This document shows, in pieces, positions 25,462 to 35,061 of a stretch of DNA of 64,000 nucleotides. Source of the stretch: Cochlodiniinecator piscidefendens (GTDB lineage: Bacteria; Pseudomonadota; Alphaproteobacteria; Rhodobacterales; Rhodobacteraceae). Position 1 is the first letter of the stretch. Every line of letters begins with the position of its first letter. Below the pieces are notes generated by a model. It was not told the origin of the DNA, searched no databases, and saw nothing but the letters and a program-made list of their open reading frames with translations. The translations under genes and the position numbers were made by a program. The stretch spans positions 62,001-126,000 of the forward strand of contig NZ_JAAOIE010000007.1 in the NCBI RefSeq assembly GCF_011326755.1. The letters run 5' to 3'.

Positions 25462-25962
25462 TCAATCGCCTTTTTTCCAAATCAGAAAAAGGTGATGATC
25501 AGAAGTTTGTGACGCCTTGACGATATTATCGTAATTCACACCTGAAAAGCTCGCCAATGCATCAAGAAGTTGCTCCGCTCCCTGCGCGGTCGCGGGAATG
25601 CGGAGCGGCGCCTGCCCCGGAACATGGAAACACCAAAAGATCGAAACTCCGCTGCCTTGTAGCTCGATTTTGGTAACGTCATCCAGCGAAACCGCAGAAC
25701 CACCGATGGGCGAGAAATAGGTCAGCTGCCGCTCAACGACTTCGATCACCCCAGGTCCGTTTCGGAAACTGCGCAATCGCCCACGAATAATCCCAGCAGA
25801 AACCAACGCACAACCCAAAATTATCAGCAGTAAGCCAAGCCAAACAACCCAACCCCGGCTTGATAGAAACACCCAAACACCCAGCGCGATAACACCGCCA
25901 CCCTGCACGGATTCACGCCAACGCCACATCGCATCGCGCAGCTCTGGCCGGATAAAACTCAC
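25462..25962 (-). CDS. Membrane protein of unknown function, GTG start coupled to rsmE
   Basis: This 166-residue protein has two adjacent hydrophobic segments (about residues 24-58) and a soluble C-terminal domain with a beta-rich, PH-like look (VVERQLTYFSPIGG). The GTG at 25962 was chosen because it overlaps the rsmE stop (GTGA) and has GGGGGA 7 nt upstream; starts further upstream run into rsmE. The gene lies between rsmE and gshA on one strand. No function can be given. Confidence 0.65.
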   Translation of the reverse strand: MSFIRPELRDAMWRWRESVQGGGVIALGVWVFLSSRGWVVWLGLLLIILGCALVSAGIIRGRLRSFRNGPGVIEVVERQLTYFSPIGGSAVSLDDVTKIELQGSGVSIFWCFHVPGQAPLRIPATAQGAEQLLDALASFSGVNYDNIVKASQTSDHHLFLIWKKGD

Positions 25963-26684
25963 GTCCAATCCCCCAATGTAGTTTGCCACAAGGTCAAGGC
26001 AGCCACAGCAGCTGTATCTGCGCGTAAAATGCGCGGACCTAAGCTAATCCGCGTTACAAAGGGGAGGCTCGATAACCGTTCGCGCTCCCTCTCTGAAAAT
26101 CCACCTTCGGGCCCGATCAATATCGCCCATTTTTCGCCACCCTCGGCGGTCAAAGCTTCGCGCGCACCAACAAGGCTTTCGTCACAAAACACCAGTTTGC
26201 GATCGTCTGGCCAGCGATCCAGCACAGCACCAAGCTTTTGTAAATCCACAACTTCAGGTACAAATGTCCCGCCGCATTGTTCGGCTGCTTCAACAGCATG
26301 GGTCTGCAGCCGATCACGCCGAATACGTTCTGAATTTGTAAAATCCGTTTGAACCGGGCAAATCTTAGCCGCGCCCATTTCAGCCGCTTTTTCAACGATA
26401 AAATCGGTCCGGGCTTTTTTAATTGGAGCAAAGAACAGCCATAAATCCGGCGGCATTTGCAATGGCTTACTTTGCGCAACTGCCTTCAGCACCCCGCCAC
26501 GTTTACCGGTCTCGACCACCTCGGCACGCCATTCACCGTCTGCTCCGTTGAACAATGCAATATGGTCGCCAACCGACAACCGCATCACCCCAAAAAGATA
26601 ATGCGCTTGATCCCGAGTGAGAGGAATGATTTGCCCCTCCCCCAATGCTTGTTCTACATAGAGCCGAATTTTTGTACTTTTCAT
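25959..26684 (-). CDS. rsmE: 16S rRNA m3U1498 methyltransferase
   Basis: This 241-residue SPOUT methyltransferase methylates U1498 of 16S rRNA. The trefoil-knot signature is present: ILIGPEGGFSERE followed by ISLGPRILRADTAAVAAL, which form the S-adenosylmethionine pocket, and an N-terminal PUA-like domain (QALGEGQIIPLTRDQAHYL). The start MKSTKIR leaves only 12 bp to the divergent ubiA start, and no clear Shine-Dalgarno lies before it, so the message may be leaderless. Upstream in-frame codons would run into ubiA. Confidence 0.93.
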   Translation of the reverse strand: MKSTKIRLYVEQALGEGQIIPLTRDQAHYLFGVMRLSVGDHIALFNGADGEWRAEVVETGKRGGVLKAVAQSKPLQMPPDLWLFFAPIKKARTDFIVEKAAEMGAAKICPVQTDFTNSERIRRDRLQTHAVEAAEQCGGTFVPEVVDLQKLGAVLDRWPDDRKLVFCDESLVGAREALTAEGGEKWAILIGPEGGFSERERERLSSLPFVTRISLGPRILRADTAAVAALTLWQTTLGDWT

Positions 26685-26696
26685 GAGGCGGACAAT

Positions 26697-27659
26697 ATGC
26701 GCGACCCCCAAAAAACGCCAGAGGTGAAAGGCCAGGTCAAAGACGCCTATTTCAAAAACTGGGTAGATCACCGCGCCCCAGAATGGTCGCGACCTTACTT
26801 GCGCCTGTCACGAGCAGATCGCCCAATAGGCACATGGCTATTATTGCTGCCATGCTGGTGGGCGATTATGCTCGCGGCGGCGACTGACGGCTTTCGCGCC
26901 TTTGACCTGTGGATCATCATGGGCTGCGCGATCGGCGCCTTTGTCATGCGCGGGGCTGGGTGTACATGGAATGATATTACTGACAGAGATATCGACGCAG
27001 CCGTAGATCGTACCCGTTCACGCCCCTTACCTTCAGGCCAAGTCACAGTAAAACAAGCGACCCTTTGGATGGGAATTCAGGCACTCGTCGGCCTAGCGGT
27101 ACTACTAACGTTTAATACAAACGCCATTGTGCTAGGCTTTCTCGCGGTGATCCCAGTATTGGTTTATCCCTTTGCAAAACGCTTTACATGGTGGCCCCAA
27201 GCCTTTTTGGGAATTGCGTTTAATTGGGGTGCGTTGTTGGCGTGGACAGCTCATCGCGGACAGCTCGAATGGCCCGCCATTTGGCTTTATGCTGCGGGGA
27301 TTGTTTGGACATTGTTCTATGACACCATTTATGCCCACCAAGACAAAGAAGACGACGCGTTGATAGGCGTAAAATCAACAGCACGCTTGTTTGGCAACAA
27401 CACCCACCGCTGGTTACGTTATTTCATGATGGCAACCGTCACATTTATGGCAATCGCCGCGATCACCGCATTGGGGGATGAAAATGTTCTTGGACTCACA
27501 CTTGCGCTGGGGGCACCTTGGGCATTGGGGTGGCATTTGGTCTGGCAATTGCGCAATCTTGACATCGACGATACGGCAAAATGCCTTTCTCTTTTCCGGG
27601 CTAATCGAGACGCAGGCTTAATCCCTGTGCTGTTTTTCGCCGTCGCCGCAATCCTTTGA
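26697..27659 (+). CDS. ubiA: 4-hydroxybenzoate octaprenyltransferase
   Basis: This 320-residue membrane enzyme attaches the prenyl chain to 4-hydroxybenzoate in ubiquinone synthesis. The first Asp-rich motif NDITDRDID and the second YDTIYAHQDKEDD bind the prenyl diphosphate through Mg2+. About eight membrane segments follow the soluble N-terminus, in which PYLRLSRADRPIGTW is the usual opening. GAGGCGG stands before the ATG at 26697. It diverges from rsmE with only 12 bp between starts, so each promoter must lie inside the other gene. Confidence 0.94.
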   Translation: MRDPQKTPEVKGQVKDAYFKNWVDHRAPEWSRPYLRLSRADRPIGTWLLLLPCWWAIMLAAATDGFRAFDLWIIMGCAIGAFVMRGAGCTWNDITDRDIDAAVDRTRSRPLPSGQVTVKQATLWMGIQALVGLAVLLTFNTNAIVLGFLAVIPVLVYPFAKRFTWWPQAFLGIAFNWGALLAWTAHRGQLEWPAIWLYAAGIVWTLFYDTIYAHQDKEDDALIGVKSTARLFGNNTHRWLRYFMMATVTFMAIAAITALGDENVLGLTLALGAPWALGWHLVWQLRNLDIDDTAKCLSLFRANRDAGLIPVLFFAVAAIL

Positions 27660-27718
27660 TTGAACCCCAACCTGCCAAGCGTTAGAAAAGTCACGAAATT
27701 CGATAGACCAGAGGCCTT

Positions 27719-29635
27719 ATGCGCTTATCATCTTCCCTGATTGTCCTAAGCGCCATCACCAGCGGTGCCATCCTTTCCTTTGTTGCGGCGACCGTTAGCG
27801 CAGGATTGGTTGAAAATGCTTCTCAATCCGCTATCGAACGCGCATTGACGCTTGATGGTATTGATTGGGCAGATGTTTCGGCTGACGGTCTTCAGGTCGA
27901 ATTGATCGGTATTGCCCCGACAGAAGCAGAGCGTTTTCGCGCCCTTACCGTTGCGGGCACCGTCATTGATGCCCACCGCGTGTTGGATCATATGATGGTT
28001 CAGGCCGCCGCAGATATTGCCCCGCCCCGGTTTTCAGTTGAAATCCTGCGCAATGATACGGGTATTTCTCTAATAGGTCTGATCCCAGCTAACACCGACA
28101 GAGATGCGGTGGTGTCTTCGATAAGCGCCATAGCCGATGGTGCGACAGTTACAGACCTTTTGGAAACAGCCGATTACCCGACACCCCGTGATTGGGATGT
28201 TGCGCTTTCCTTCGGGATTGAAATGCTTGCAGATTTGCCGCGATCCAAAGTTTCAATTTCCCCAGACGAAATTGCAATCACAGCCATCAGCAATAGCCGC
28301 GAAGAACGCGCGGACCTCATCAATCAGGTGCAACGCAGTGCCCCTAGCAATGTCGCCCTTAATTTAAACATTTCTGCTCCGCGCCCCGTGATTACACCAT
28401 TTACGCTTAGGTTTTTAATTGAAAACGGTGTGGGCCGCTTTGACGCGTGTTCAGCAGATACGCCTCAATCAAGCGACGATATTATCGCAGCCGCAAAACG
28501 TGCAGGACTTGAAGGCGAAGGAAGTTGCCGCATCGGTCTTGGCAATCCCTCACCACATTGGGGAACTGCTGTTACCCAAACAATCGCAGCACTTGCAGAA
28601 CTCGGCGCAGGATCCATCACGTTTTCAGACGCTGACATCAGCCTTGTGACATCCCCTGATGTGAGTGAAGAAGACTTTGATCGCGTTATTTCCCACCTAG
28701 ACGCAGACCTCCCAGATGTCTTTTCGCTCAGCGCCATCCGTCCAGAACCGGTAACAATTGACGGAACTGGGGAGAGCACAGGAATTCCTGAATTTATCGC
28801 GACCCTCTCCCCCGAAGGGCAAGTTCAATTGCGCGGACTTCTGACAAACGATCGCACACAGGCCGCGGTTGAAGGTTACGCTAGGGCCCGTTTCGGGGTC
28901 GATTCAACATATACGGCGACGCGCCTCAATCCAGAGCTACCCGATGGATGGCCCCTTCGTATTCTCACCGGGCTCGAAGCTTTGGCAGAACTCACCAACG
29001 GCAGCCTGGTTGTTCAACCCGATTTCGTTGAATTGCGCGGAACAACAGGCAACCCCGACGCCAGTGCAGAAGTCTCACGTATTTTATCTGCCAAACTTGG
29101 GCAGGCCGAAAACTTTAGTGTCGACGTAACCTACGACGAACGCCTTGATCCGGTGTTGTCCCTTCCGACTCCGGAAGAATGCGTAGCCAGCATCAATGCC
29201 ATCCTTGCGGAAACCAAAATCGTCTTCGCGCCAGGCTCTACCGAAGTTGATCTCAGCGCCAGCGACACCATCGACGCCATTGCAGAACAAATTGAGCTTT
29301 GCGAAACGGTCCCAATGGAAATTGGTGGTCACACCGACAGTCAAGGCCGCGAAACGATGAACCAATCGCTTAGTCAACAGCGGGCACAATCCGTGGTCAA
29401 TGCCCTCATGGGGCGTCGTGTGTTAACAGGCAACCTAACAGCACGCGGTTACGGCGAAACCGTTCCTATCGCGGACAATGACACAGACGCAGGCCGCGAA
29501 GCCAACCGCCGTATTGAATTTACTTTGATCGAATCAGAAACACCTGCCGAGGACACCGCAGAAGCGCCCGCCGAAGAGACCGCGCAAGAGGAAGCCTCAG
29601 AAACCCCAACAGGGACAGACAATGGACAGAACTAA
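27719..29635 (+). CDS. OmpA-family periplasmic/outer-membrane protein with BON-like repeats
   Basis: This 638-residue protein has an N-terminal signal or anchor segment (residues about 7-28) and several repeated alpha/beta units of about 70-80 residues resembling BON domains (for example GLQVELIGIAPTEAERFRAL). It ends in an OmpA peptidoglycan-binding domain (IGGHTDSQGRETMNQSLSQQRA, then ARGYGETVPIADNDT with the NRRIEF end motif). The last 30 or so residues are an acidic Glu/Ala/Pro tail. It probably tethers the envelope to peptidoglycan. The next gene starts inside it, 14 bp before its stop. Confidence 0.85.
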   Translation: MRLSSSLIVLSAITSGAILSFVAATVSAGLVENASQSAIERALTLDGIDWADVSADGLQVELIGIAPTEAERFRALTVAGTVIDAHRVLDHMMVQAAADIAPPRFSVEILRNDTGISLIGLIPANTDRDAVVSSISAIADGATVTDLLETADYPTPRDWDVALSFGIEMLADLPRSKVSISPDEIAITAISNSREERADLINQVQRSAPSNVALNLNISAPRPVITPFTLRFLIENGVGRFDACSADTPQSSDDIIAAAKRAGLEGEGSCRIGLGNPSPHWGTAVTQTIAALAELGAGSITFSDADISLVTSPDVSEEDFDRVISHLDADLPDVFSLSAIRPEPVTIDGTGESTGIPEFIATLSPEGQVQLRGLLTNDRTQAAVEGYARARFGVDSTYTATRLNPELPDGWPLRILTGLEALAELTNGSLVVQPDFVELRGTTGNPDASAEVSRILSAKLGQAENFSVDVTYDERLDPVLSLPTPEECVASINAILAETKIVFAPGSTEVDLSASDTIDAIAEQIELCETVPMEIGGHTDSQGRETMNQSLSQQRAQSVVNALMGRRVLTGNLTARGYGETVPIADNDTDAGREANRRIEFTLIESETPAEDTAEAPAEETAQEEASETPTGTDNGQN

Positions 29636-29948
29636 TCTTATCATTTCCACCGCAGGCATTCTTTTCGTAGCGTTTCTGCTCGGGTGGTTTGCACATTGGC
29701 TGGCCCATCGCTTTACCCGCGTGACTTCTGGTGATCTGAACGAACTCGACACCATGGCGCAACAATTGCACGAGGCCGAAGAAACCCGTGATCAAGCAAT
29801 CACATATCTTCAGCAACGCGAGGCCGAGATATCCAATCAGCTGGCTCAAACAGAGGCTGAATTGCGCGCCGCAATGGACGGGCTGCGGGATGCACGACAA
29901 GAAGCCGAAGAATTGCGCACCTATATAGAGCAACAAAACCGGGGCTAA
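29622..29948 (+). CDS. Membrane-anchored coiled-coil protein
   Basis: This 108-residue protein has one membrane segment near the N-terminus (about residues 7-28) and then a long coiled-coil heptad region (QLHEAEETRDQAITYLQQREAE onward) running to the end. The gene overlaps the OmpA-like gene by 14 bp, which implies coupled translation and a shared envelope role. No enzymatic motif is visible. It ends just before a convergent gene. Confidence 0.7.
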   Translation: MDRTNLIISTAGILFVAFLLGWFAHWLAHRFTRVTSGDLNELDTMAQQLHEAEETRDQAITYLQQREAEISNQLAQTEAELRAAMDGLRDARQEAEELRTYIEQQNRG

Positions 29949-29978
29949 ACCTGCCCCGATCTGGCTCAGAGAATCTGC

Positions 29979-30497
29979 TTAGCTTTTCTTCACGAACTGC
30001 GTCAGAATTACGATTCTCTGCCCTTCAACGCGACCTTCAATATGCGTTTCATTGTCCGAGACTAGGGAAATATTGCGCACAGCCGTTCCGCGTTTTGCGG
30101 TGAACCCGGCCCCTTTGACCGGAAGATCTTTGATCAAAACGACGCTATCCCCCGTCGATAGAATCACACCATTGCTGTCACGATGCACGACGGCATCATC
30201 CTCACTCATTCCGGCTTCTGCCCAAGCCAGTGTCTCAGGTTCAAGATAGGCAATATCTAAAATATCCCGCGCCCAAACCTCCGACGATAACCGATTCAAT
30301 AAACGATAGGCTGTGACCTGCACTGCAGGCTCAGTCGACCAGATCGCGTCTGACAAACACCGCCAATGCGGCGCATCGCTGACTTCGCCTTCGATTCCGG
30401 TTTGACACGTAGTGCAAACTGTTACGGTTTCAGATTGCGGAGCAACGGTGATTTCCATCAAATCAGTTGCGGCACTACACAATTGGCACGAAGACAT
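29979..30497 (-). CDS. PhnA/YjdM-type zinc-ribbon protein
   Basis: This 172-residue protein has an N-terminal C-x2-C ... C-x2-C zinc ribbon (CQLC ... CTTC, residues about 4-33) and a C-terminal PhnA-type domain (GVILSTGDSVVLIKDLPVKGAGFTAKRGT). The family was named from a phosphonate locus but has no proven phosphonate role. The start MSSCQLC was preferred because it opens the zinc motif and AAAGGTCTG stands upstream; seven extra residues are possible. It stands alone, convergent with the coiled-coil gene. Confidence 0.85.
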   Translation of the reverse strand: MSSCQLCSAATDLMEITVAPQSETVTVCTTCQTGIEGEVSDAPHWRCLSDAIWSTEPAVQVTAYRLLNRLSSEVWARDILDIAYLEPETLAWAEAGMSEDDAVVHRDSNGVILSTGDSVVLIKDLPVKGAGFTAKRGTAVRNISLVSDNETHIEGRVEGQRIVILTQFVKKS

Positions 30498-30627
30498 ATC
30501 AGACCTTTCTTTGGACACCCCCCGCCTACGCCAATCTGCCAGATTTGCCCAGCCCCTGCTTTGCGCAATGGATTGCAGCGGCGTGCCTTATCTGGCATAT
30601 CCGCCCGAACCCTAGCAGGATAAGCCA

Positions 30628-31497
30628 ATGCTCGACGATCTTGATGACATCCATCCGCTATTTCACGGTGCTCCCAGTACCGCTGAGTTCAAAAAGCTGC
30701 GCAAGCGTATCGTGCGTTATACCCGCGAAGCGATTGAACAATACGGTATGATCGAACGAGGCGCAAAATGGCTGGTCTGCCTATCAGGCGGCAAAGACAG
30801 TTACACTTTGCTTGCTGTGTTACACGAACTGCAATGGCGTGGTCTACTACCGGTGGAAATTCTTGCCTGTAACCTCGATCAAGGTCAGCCAGGGTTTCCC
30901 GCGACAGTGTTACCAGAATTTCTTGATAAAATGGGTGTAAAAAACCGTATTGAATACCAAGATACCTATTCCATCGTGATGGATAAAGTCCCTGAGGGAC
31001 GTACGTTTTGCGCTTTGTGTTCTCGTTTGCGTCGCGGCAACTTATACCGTCTTGCGCGCGAAGAAGGTTGTTCCGCCGTTGTATTAGGCCACCACCGCGA
31101 CGATATTTTGGAAACCTTTTTTATGAACCTGTTTCATGGGGGGCGATTGGCGACAATGCCCCCGAAATTGGTAAACGAAGAAGGTGACCTATTCGTTTAT
31201 CGCCCCCTCGCTCATGTGGCTGAGGTTGATTGCGAAAAATTTGCCCGCGCTATGAACTACCCCATTATTCCATGCGATCTGTGCGGCAGTCAGGATGGAT
31301 TGCAGCGGCAGCAAGTCAAACAGATTCTCGACCAATGGGAAAAGAATAGTCCGGGTCGCCGTCAGGTCATGTTCCGTTCTCTGATGAATGCGCGCCCATC
31401 ACACCTTTTGGATCCTAAACTGTTCGATTTCCTAGGGCTGCAAACATCGCAAGTTGAAAATAGTGAAAATCTGAATGAAATTCCAAAGCTGCGTTAA
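30628..31497 (+). CDS. ttcA: tRNA 2-thiocytidine(32) synthetase
   Basis: This 289-residue enzyme thiolates C32 of tRNA anticodon loops. The PP-loop ATP motif SGGKDS lies at residues 53-58 and binds ATP. The three cysteines that hold the Fe-S cluster correspond to Cys128 and Cys131 (FCALC) and Cys216 or Cys219 (PCDLCGS). The [15 protein letters not shown] segment is typical of TtcA. It appears monocistronic, flanked by the phnA-like gene on the other strand and the EAL gene 76 bp downstream. Confidence 0.94.
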   Translation: MLDDLDDIHPLFHGAPSTAEFKKLRKRIVRYTREAIEQYGMIERGAKWLVCLSGGKDSYTLLAVLHELQWRGLLPVEILACNLDQGQPGFPATVLPEFLDKMGVKNRIEYQDTYSIVMDKVPEGRTFCALCSRLRRGNLYRLAREEGCSAVVLGHHRDDILETFFMNLFHGGRLATMPPKLVNEEGDLFVYRPLAHVAEVDCEKFARAMNYPIIPCDLCGSQDGLQRQQVKQILDQWEKNSPGRRQVMFRSLMNARPSHLLDPKLFDFLGLQTSQVENSENLNEIPKLR

Positions 31498-31573
31498 CAG
31501 TCAGCTTACCAGATATCTCTACCGTCTTGATTGAATAGGGCGAAAAACGTTCGCCATAGACAGGACGAGATAT

Positions 31574-33109
31574 ATGTGGATTTGGGCCCAAAGAGCCGCG
31601 AACAGTTTGCGTGATGTTATCAACGGGCCAGAGCTTTTTGCCTTTCTCCCTGCGGCGACGCTTATCGCTTTTTGGGTAGGTGGCGAAACTGGGTTAATAG
31701 GCGTTGCCCTCCTAACTCCTGCACTTTTTTTGCTTCTTGGTCGCACATCAAAACCAGCAGCGCACCAATCGCGTCCCCAAGATGCGTTGACAGGATTTAC
31801 CCTGCGCGACACGCTTCTATTAGACCTAGACGACGCCGTTACAGGTGCCGCTAAAACAGGGAAAACCACCGCGTGCTTGGTCGTTGAACTTAATGGCTTC
31901 AAAACCATTACCGACCGATTTGGGCATAGAGCATCCGAAGAAGTCCTGCGTCAAATGAGCAGTAGGCTCAGGGCCAGTACCCGCAGCATGGATACCATTG
32001 CCAGAACAGAAGCAGCAAGCTTCGCTATCGCTCTTGCGCCTGTTCAACGCGCCGACCTCGAAGCGCTCATTCAAATTGCCAGCCGTATTCAAGATGCAAT
32101 AACCGCACCCTTTAATGTCGGCGCGGCCACTGCAGCAGTAAACTGTAGCATTGGATTTTGCCTTGCATCCCGCAGCCCCGAACCAAGCGGCGAATCAATG
32201 CTAAACGCAGCTGAAACAGCTCTCACCGAGGCAAACAGAGCTGGTCATGGCTCAATCCGTTCGTTCTCAAACGAAATGTATCGCGCCGCCCGCGCTCGAA
32301 ATCTCATGTTTGAAGAAGTTGCAGAAGCCTTGGAGGCCGGCCAGATCATACCATGGTTTCAGCCGCAAATTTCCACTGATACTGGAGAGTTATCCGGACT
32401 AGAGGCACTTGCGCGCTGGCAACATCCCAAAAAGGGATTAGTCTCCCCGGGCGAATTTCTCCCCTCAATCGAAGAAGCCGGCTTAAGCGAACGTTTGGGC
32501 GAAGTTATATTGGGGCAAACCTTACGCGCCATACGGGATTGGGATACTGAAAACATCCGTGTTCCGATGGTTGGTGTGAATTTTTGCATGCAAGAACTTT
32601 CCAACCCTCAACTCGCGACTAAAATCCAATGGGAACTTGATCGCTACGAAATCGCCCCCGAAAGATTATGTATAGAAGTGTTAGAAACCGTCGTTGCTGG
32701 TCAAGGCGATGATATTGTTACCCGTAACATCGAAACGCTTGCAGGAATGGGCTGCAGTATAGATTTAGACGATTTTGGTACAGGACATGCGTCGATCTCC
32801 AACATCCGGCAGTTTGCAATCAGTCGCATCAAAATTGATCGCTCCTTTGTTTTACAGGTCGAAGACGACGCTGAACAACAGCGAATGATTTCTGCGGTCC
32901 TCACGATGGCTGAACGTTTAGGGCTCGACACTCTGGCCGAAGGTGTAGAAACGATAGGCGCACATGCAATGCTATCCCAATTGGGCTGTGCTCATGTCCA
33001 AGGCTTCGGAATCGCCCGACCTATGCCATTCGCAGATGTCGCACCTTGGCTAAACAAACATTCGGCGAAACTTGCGCGTGCACCTCAAATTGGGCGCAAA
33101 ACCAATTAA
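31574..33109 (+). CDS. EAL-domain cyclic-di-GMP phosphodiesterase with degenerate GGDEF
   Basis: This 511-residue protein has two membrane segments at the N-terminus (about residues 22-55), a GGDEF-type domain (about 70-230) and an EAL domain (about 245-495). The EAL side looks active: Glu277 in EALARW, Asn337, Glu371, the DDFGTG loop (Asp399-Asp400) and Lys420 are in place. The GGDEF signature is replaced (ARTEAASF at 143-150), so cyclase activity is unlikely and the domain may be regulatory. It should lower c-di-GMP, the switch between attached and motile life. A membrane signal-sensing role is inferred. Confidence 0.9.
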   Translation: MWIWAQRAANSLRDVINGPELFAFLPAATLIAFWVGGETGLIGVALLTPALFLLLGRTSKPAAHQSRPQDALTGFTLRDTLLLDLDDAVTGAAKTGKTTACLVVELNGFKTITDRFGHRASEEVLRQMSSRLRASTRSMDTIARTEAASFAIALAPVQRADLEALIQIASRIQDAITAPFNVGAATAAVNCSIGFCLASRSPEPSGESMLNAAETALTEANRAGHGSIRSFSNEMYRAARARNLMFEEVAEALEAGQIIPWFQPQISTDTGELSGLEALARWQHPKKGLVSPGEFLPSIEEAGLSERLGEVILGQTLRAIRDWDTENIRVPMVGVNFCMQELSNPQLATKIQWELDRYEIAPERLCIEVLETVVAGQGDDIVTRNIETLAGMGCSIDLDDFGTGHASISNIRQFAISRIKIDRSFVLQVEDDAEQQRMISAVLTMAERLGLDTLAEGVETIGAHAMLSQLGCAHVQGFGIARPMPFADVAPWLNKHSAKLARAPQIGRKTN

Positions 33110-33261
33110 CTCGAAATCCTTAGCCCTTTGACGCGCAACGTAGCTTTTAATCGCCCATTCTTGGCGCTTCTCTAAGGTTTTCCCCCAAAACTGCTTGACC
33201 TTTCGCTCTCAGCGCTATTCAACCTCACTGACTTCAGAACATGATGGATGGACGGCCGCGG

Positions 33262-35061
33262 ATGGACGATCAAAACAAAAACCTCATTCTTGCAATGGCG
33301 CTCAGTGGCCTTGTGCTGCTGGTCTGGCTAACTTGGTTTTCACCAGAACCACCTGTTGAGGATCCAAACACACTACCGAATGCGTCAACGACTGCTGCGT
33401 CTGATGGCGTTGCGCCTCCGGCTGAGGCCTCTGCAAGCGCGGCACCTGCTGTCGCATTGACAGAAGAAGCGCCCCGCATCTTGATCGAAACACCGCGTTT
33501 GTCCGGTTCAATGTCCCTTATCGGTGGTCGTATCGATACGCTTACATTGTCTGATTACCGTCTCACATTGGAACCTGATTCTGCCAACGTTGAATTGTTC
33601 CGTCCTTCCGGCGAAGCAGACGCATATTACACGCTATATGGCTGGACCTCCGCAGGTGAAACAGGCGGCGGCGCATTGCCCAATGGCCAAACCTTATGGC
33701 AAATTGAATCTGGCAATGTATTGACCCCGGAAACACCTGTTACCCTCGTATGGTCCAACGATGCGGGCCTGGTGTTTCGCCGCACTGTTTCTGTTGATGA
33801 CAACTACATGTTCCAAGTTGAGCAATCGGTCGAAAACAACACCGGTGTCGAAGTTTCGTTGCGCCCTTATGGGCAAATCGTTCGCCATACGGAACCAGAT
33901 GACCTCAAAGGGTTCTTCATCATTCACGAAGGCGCTATTCGTATGGCCGACGGTGAATTGGCTGAAACGGACTATGACGACATGGTCGATCTGGTTTATT
34001 CAGAACGCGAAGGCGCGCGTGTTTCCAGTACTCCGGTCGAAGCAAATGGTTGGATCGGTTTCACAGACCACTACTGGATGACCACTCTGATCCCAACTCC
34101 AGGCCAAGCATTTACGGCGGTTGAAAAATATTATTCCGCCGCAGATATTTATCTAACGGAAGTGCGCCAGCCGACCGTTTCAATTGCCCCGGGTACGGTA
34201 GCCACCGCGCAAAGTGGATTATTCGCAGGTGCAAAAGAATGGAGCACCATTCGCGATTATGAACGCTCCGGCATCCAAGGCTTTCTCGATTCAATCGACT
34301 GGGGTTGGTTCTTCTTCCTGACAAAGCCAATCTTTGCTGTATTGCATTGGCTAAACAGTGTCATCGGCAACATGGGTTGGTCAATCATTGCCCTAACCCT
34401 GCTGATCAAAGCGTTGCTTCTACCACTTGCATATAAATCATATGTTTCTATGGCGCGGATGAAAGAAATCCAACCCGAAATGGAAAAACTAAAAGAGCGC
34501 GCAGGCGATGATCGCCAAAAGCTCCAACAGGAAATGATGAAGCTCTACAAAGAGAAAAAGGTCAATCCAGCGGCGGGCTGCCTGCCCATCTTGCTACAGA
34601 TTCCGATCTTCTTCTCCCTATACAAAGTGATTTTCGTAACCCTCGAATTGCGTCAAGCACCTTGGATTGGCTGGATCAAAGATCTGTCCGCACCTGATCC
34701 CTCGTCCTTCTATAACCTTTGGGGCATCTTGCCTTGGGCCGCACCGGAAGCCGGGACCATTCTTGCGACAATCTTTATCGGTATCCTCCCTTTGATTTTG
34801 GGTATCTCTATGTGGTTGCAGCAAAAACTGAACCCAGCCCCAACAGACGCAACACAAGCGATGGTTTTCGCATGGATGCCGTGGATATTTATGTTCATGC
34901 TCGGCAGCTTTCCATCTGGCTTGGTATTGTACTGGATTGCGAACAACACGATCACGTTTGGGCAGCAATACTTTATTATGCGCAGTCAAGGGTACAAACC
35001 CGACGTGCTAGGCAACGTCCTTAAGGCGTTTAAGCGTGATAAATCGGCCCCAACCAAATGA
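33262..35061 (+). CDS. yidC: Membrane protein insertase YidC
   Basis: This 599-residue protein inserts proteins into the inner membrane. It has an N-terminal span (LILAMALSGLVLLVWLTWF), a Pro/Ala/Ser-rich linker, a large periplasmic domain and the C-terminal five-helix insertase core, with MARMKEIQPEMEKLKERAGDD and NPAAGCLPILLQIPIFFSLYKVIF. MDDQNKN was taken as start because it is the usual YidC beginning in this group; the frame opens seven codons earlier. It heads a run with MOSC, engB and argB. No rnpA or rpmH gene precedes it. Confidence 0.94.
   Translation: MDDQNKNLILAMALSGLVLLVWLTWFSPEPPVEDPNTLPNASTTAASDGVAPPAEASASAAPAVALTEEAPRILIETPRLSGSMSLIGGRIDTLTLSDYRLTLEPDSANVELFRPSGEADAYYTLYGWTSAGETGGGALPNGQTLWQIESGNVLTPETPVTLVWSNDAGLVFRRTVSVDDNYMFQVEQSVENNTGVEVSLRPYGQIVRHTEPDDLKGFFIIHEGAIRMADGELAETDYDDMVDLVYSEREGARVSSTPVEANGWIGFTDHYWMTTLIPTPGQAFTAVEKYYSAADIYLTEVRQPTVSIAPGTVATAQSGLFAGAKEWSTIRDYERSGIQGFLDSIDWGWFFFLTKPIFAVLHWLNSVIGNMGWSIIALTLLIKALLLPLAYKSYVSMARMKEIQPEMEKLKERAGDDRQKLQQEMMKLYKEKKVNPAAGCLPILLQIPIFFSLYKVIFVTLELRQAPWIGWIKDLSAPDPSSFYNLWGILPWAAPEAGTILATIFIGILPLILGISMWLQQKLNPAPTDATQAMVFAWMPWIFMFMLGSFPSGLVLYWIANNTITFGQQYFIMRSQGYKPDVLGNVLKAFKRDKSAPTK

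Noticed and set aside
33110-33261. Possible promoter or RNA gene before yidC
   Set aside because: TTGACC is present, but no matching -10 lies at the right distance, and no tRNA-like fold was seen.
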